Positions 23,002-24,338 of a stretch of DNA of 24,338 nt are shown piece by piece; position 1 is the first letter of the stretch; the number at the start of each line of letters is the position of its first letter. The DNA comes from an uncultured Clostridia bacterium. GTDB taxonomy: Bacteria > Bacillota > Clostridia > Christensenellales > CAG-138. Location: contig CALEPU010000143.1 in the NCBI GenBank assembly GCA_937913075.1, forward strand, positions 1 to 24,338. The letters run 5' to 3'. The notes beneath the pieces were generated by a model, which saw only the letters and a program-made list of their open reading frames with translations, had not been told where the DNA came from and ran no database searches. Position numbers and translations under genes: made by a program.

Positions 23002-23769
23002 ATGATTCTTTCGGTTTCCAACGTTTCAAAATCATATAATGAGGTTCCGGTCCTGACCGGAGCTTCCTTTCACGTGGAAGAGCGCGCCAGGTGTGCCATA
23101 GTAGGCCCAAACGGTGCCGGCAAGACCACTCTCATACGCATCATCATGGGTCTGGAGAGTCCTGATGAGGGCGAAGTTCACGTATCCAGGGACGTAACCC
23201 TTGGATATCTGGAGCAGGACGTGGCCGTACAGTTCGGTGCGAGCGTGATGCAGGTGCTCGTAAACACCAGACAGGACGTTTTGAGCCTGGAGTCCAAGAT
23301 CGAACGCATGGAATCTGAGGTTGACGGCCTGCCCGAGGGTGAGCTTGAGGAGCATGCACGCATCCTGTCCAACCTCAGGGATCAGTACGAAGCTCTGGAC
23401 GGTTATTCATACAGAAGTCACGTAAACGGCATATTCAAGGGTCTTGGATTCAAGGATTCAGATGCCGCCTCTCCAGCGGACAGGCTCTCCGGCGGTGAAA
23501 AGATGCGCCTTAAACTGGGATGCACGCTTTTGGCTTCGCCTGACGTGCTGATCCTGGATGAGCCCACCAACCATCTGGACATCAGTTCACTTAACTGGCT
23601 TGAGGGTTATCTCAAAAACTACGACGGCTCGGTCATCGTCGTAAGTCATGACAGGTATTTCCTTGACCGCACGGTCAACTGCATCATCGAGCTGGTTGAT
23701 TTGAAGGGCCGCGAAGTATTCCCAAAAGGAACGGACATCTATTGCCCCGTCGTTTACGAAGGGGAGTAG
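23002..23769 (+). CDS. ABC-F ATPase, truncated after its first nucleotide-binding domain
   Basis: The first ~231 residues are a normal ABC-F N-terminal domain: Walker A GPNGAGKT (35-42), Q-loop region LGYLEQDV, signature LSGGEK (162-167), Walker B VLILDEPTNHLD (182-193) and the H-switch SHDRYFLDRTV with His216. ABC-F proteins act on ribosomes and normally have a second such domain, for a total of about 500-640 residues. Here the frame continues only 24 more residues of unrelated sequence after NCIIEL to a TAG. The break near 23,694 coincides with the switch to Bacteroidetes-like DNA, so the truncation is probably a joining artefact. No good ribosome binding site precedes ATG 23002. Codon use matches the icd 3' part. 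Confidence 0.85.
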   Translation: MILSVSNVSKSYNEVPVLTGASFHVEERARCAIVGPNGAGKTTLIRIIMGLESPDEGEVHVSRDVTLGYLEQDVAVQFGASVMQVLVNTRQDVLSLESKIERMESEVDGLPEGELEEHARILSNLRDQYEALDGYSYRSHVNGIFKGLGFKDSDAASPADRLSGGEKMRLKLGCTLLASPDVLILDEPTNHLDISSLNWLEGYLKNYDGSVIVVSHDRYFLDRTVNCIIELVDLKGREVFPKGTDIYCPVVYEGE

Positions 23770-23814
23770 GACTATGACCCCCTCCCGTCCTCCCCGAGGG
23801 AAGGGGACAGCCAC

Positions 23815-24153
23815 GTGAAACTGTCTTTTGCGGACTTGGAGCGTGAACAAGCCATCAAGGCGTCGGCCTCCCCCTATTGTTCCCTTTTCACGGCCGATTT
23901 CTCTATGGGCAACGTCCCCATCAGAGAGGGCGAGGGACGAGTCCTCCATCTCCGCCTCCGCCACTCGGGCAACGGCTTTGTCTACCTCAACGGCCACTGC
24001 GTCGGGCACTGCTACGAGAATGGGCCGCAAACCGAATACTACCTGCCCGAATGTTGGCTCCGCACCGACGGCGAGAACCGCATCACGGTGTCGCTGATGC
24101 CGTCGGCCGACGATGCCGAGGTGAGGGAAATGAGCCTCGTGGCCGTGCCCTAA
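23815..24153 (+). CDS. C-terminal fragment of a beta-galactosidase-like glycoside hydrolase
   Basis: About 112 residues. The segment HSGNGFVYLNGHCVGHCY, then ENGPQTEYYLPECWLR and ENRITV, is the C-terminal jelly roll of GH35-type beta-galactosidases (consensus G-V-VNG--LGRYW--GPQ--LY-P---L). The catalytic domain is missing. The coordinate chosen is a GTG without a ribosome binding site, so it is unlikely to be a true start; this is a gene remnant. The frame is the same as that of the ABC-F piece and is separated from it only by TAG 23767-23769 and 45 nt, which contain a CCCCTCCC/GGGAAGGGG hairpin. The DNA belongs to the Bacteroidetes-like end. Coding status is high, intactness none. Confidence 0.7.
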   Translation: MKLSFADLEREQAIKASASPYCSLFTADFSMGNVPIREGEGRVLHLRLRHSGNGFVYLNGHCVGHCYENGPQTEYYLPECWLRTDGENRITVSLMPSADDAEVREMSLVAVP

Positions 24154-24179
24154 CCTGCGCTTTTGGGCGCTCACGCTCG

Positions 24180-24206
24180 AAAAAGTCCGAACGAGTTTGG
24201 ATTTTT
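24180..24206 (+). terminator. Hairpin between the hydrolase remnant and the next gene
   Basis: AAAAAGTCCGAA, loop CGAG, TTTGGATTTTT: a stem with one bulge and a G:T pair, ending in a run of five T. It lies 26 bp after the stop at 24153, so it is a likely terminator. Its right arm contains the TTTG -33 box of the next promoter. Confidence 0.65.
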
Positions 24207-24227
24207 ACTCGCTTAATCGTACCTTTG
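24196..24227 (+). promoter_or_regulatory. Bacteroidetes-type promoter (-33/-7)
   Basis: TTTG (24196-24199), a 20-bp spacer and TACCTTTG (24220-24227) match the sigma-ABfr consensus TTTG-N19-21-TANNTTTG found in Bacteroidetes and not used by Firmicutes. It lies 28 bp before the ATG of the following gene. This is the strongest taxonomic signal that the end of the window is Bacteroidetes DNA. Confidence 0.88.
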
Positions 24228-24255
24228 CACCTTAACGTTACAGAAATACTGAATT

Positions 24256-24338
24256 ATGAGAACATACACCTTACTTTTCATCTGTTTCATCGGCGCGATG
24301 TCTGTCAAAGCCGGCGACCTGTCGCTTCGCTATACTCG
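24256..24338 (+). CDS. N-terminus of a secreted protein, cut by the window end
   Basis: ATG 24256 opens a frame to the window edge (27 complete codons): MRTYTLLFICFIGAMSVKAG, then DLSLRYT. The first ~19 residues form a short signal peptide with an AxA-like cleavage region (VKAG). No Shine-Dalgarno sequence is present (AATACTGAATT before ATG), which is normal for Bacteroidetes genes. The gene is preceded by a Bacteroidetes promoter and a glycoside hydrolase remnant, so it may encode an exported carbohydrate-active or surface protein; the function itself is not visible. Confidence 0.7.
   Translation, partial: MRTYTLLFICFIGAMSVKAGDLSLRYT

Noticed and set aside
23690..23700. Natural interphylum horizontal transfer into the ABC-F gene
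   Set aside because: No integrase, transposase, target duplication or tRNA site is present, and both partners are broken exactly at the join; a chimeric assembly explains it better.
1..24338. CRISPR array, tRNA/rRNA genes, riboswitches, prophage or toxin-antitoxin system
   Set aside because: I looked on both strands and found no regular repeat-spacer pattern, cloverleaf, rRNA-like stretch, known riboswitch core or defence-type gene.

Overview
The first ~22 kb look like one spore-forming, anaerobic Clostridia-type Firmicute, probably a gut metagenome contig. The evidence is a GerA/GerB/GerC spore-germinant receptor operon, strong AGGAGG-type ribosome binding sites, consensus sigma-A promoters, indolepyruvate:ferredoxin oxidoreductase, threonine catabolism through Tdh/Kbl, and a dockerin-bearing secreted protein. 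Species cannot be named from the sequence.

The window does not look like one natural chromosome segment. Positions 1-14 match the end of an Illumina TruSeq adapter. Inside the isocitrate dehydrogenase gene (about 22,080-22,160) codon choice shifts, and this continues into an ABC-F ATPase. That ATPase breaks off near 23,694, after its first nucleotide-binding domain. What follows is a beta-galactosidase-like C-terminal fragment, then a Bacteroidetes-type promoter (TTTG-20-TACCTTTG) and the start of a secreted protein. The last ~640 bp are therefore almost certainly Bacteroidetes DNA; the icd 3' part plus ABC-F may come from a second Firmicute. I see no biological fusion here, and assembly chimerism is the simplest explanation.

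Layout. (a) 15-936: tail of an unrecognised gene and a HAAS-domain membrane protein. (b) 1,039-4,779, plus strand: perfect sigma-A promoter, aspartate aminotransferase (aspT type), threonine dehydrogenase (tdh), glycine C-acetyltransferase (kbl), terminator. Tdh and Kbl turn threonine into glycine and acetyl-CoA. (c) 4,824-5,813: trpS. (d) 5,821-5,909: a long imperfect palindrome (REP/MITE-like). (e) 5,985-8,088: a strongly promoted secreted protein with jelly-roll, Ig-like, propeller-like and dockerin regions, ending in a UUCG-loop terminator. (f) 16,901 down to 8,107, minus strand: a tightly packed six-gene run iorA-iorB-patB/malY-pcrA-ligA-AIR-synthase/HypE-like, joining 2-oxoacid oxidation, a PLP lyase, and DNA repair/replication enzymes. 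(g) 17,070-21,160, plus strand: gerA-gerB-gerC plus an unlisted 51-codon, two-helix membrane protein that resembles the small 'D' subunits of germinant receptors. (h) 21,183-21,694: mscL with a C-terminal zinc ribbon. (i) 21,776-end: chimeric tail described above.

The most useful biological leads are the small gerD-like gene, the palindromic element, the secreted dockerin protein with its promoter-proximal palindrome, and the HypE-like protein that ends in cysteine.
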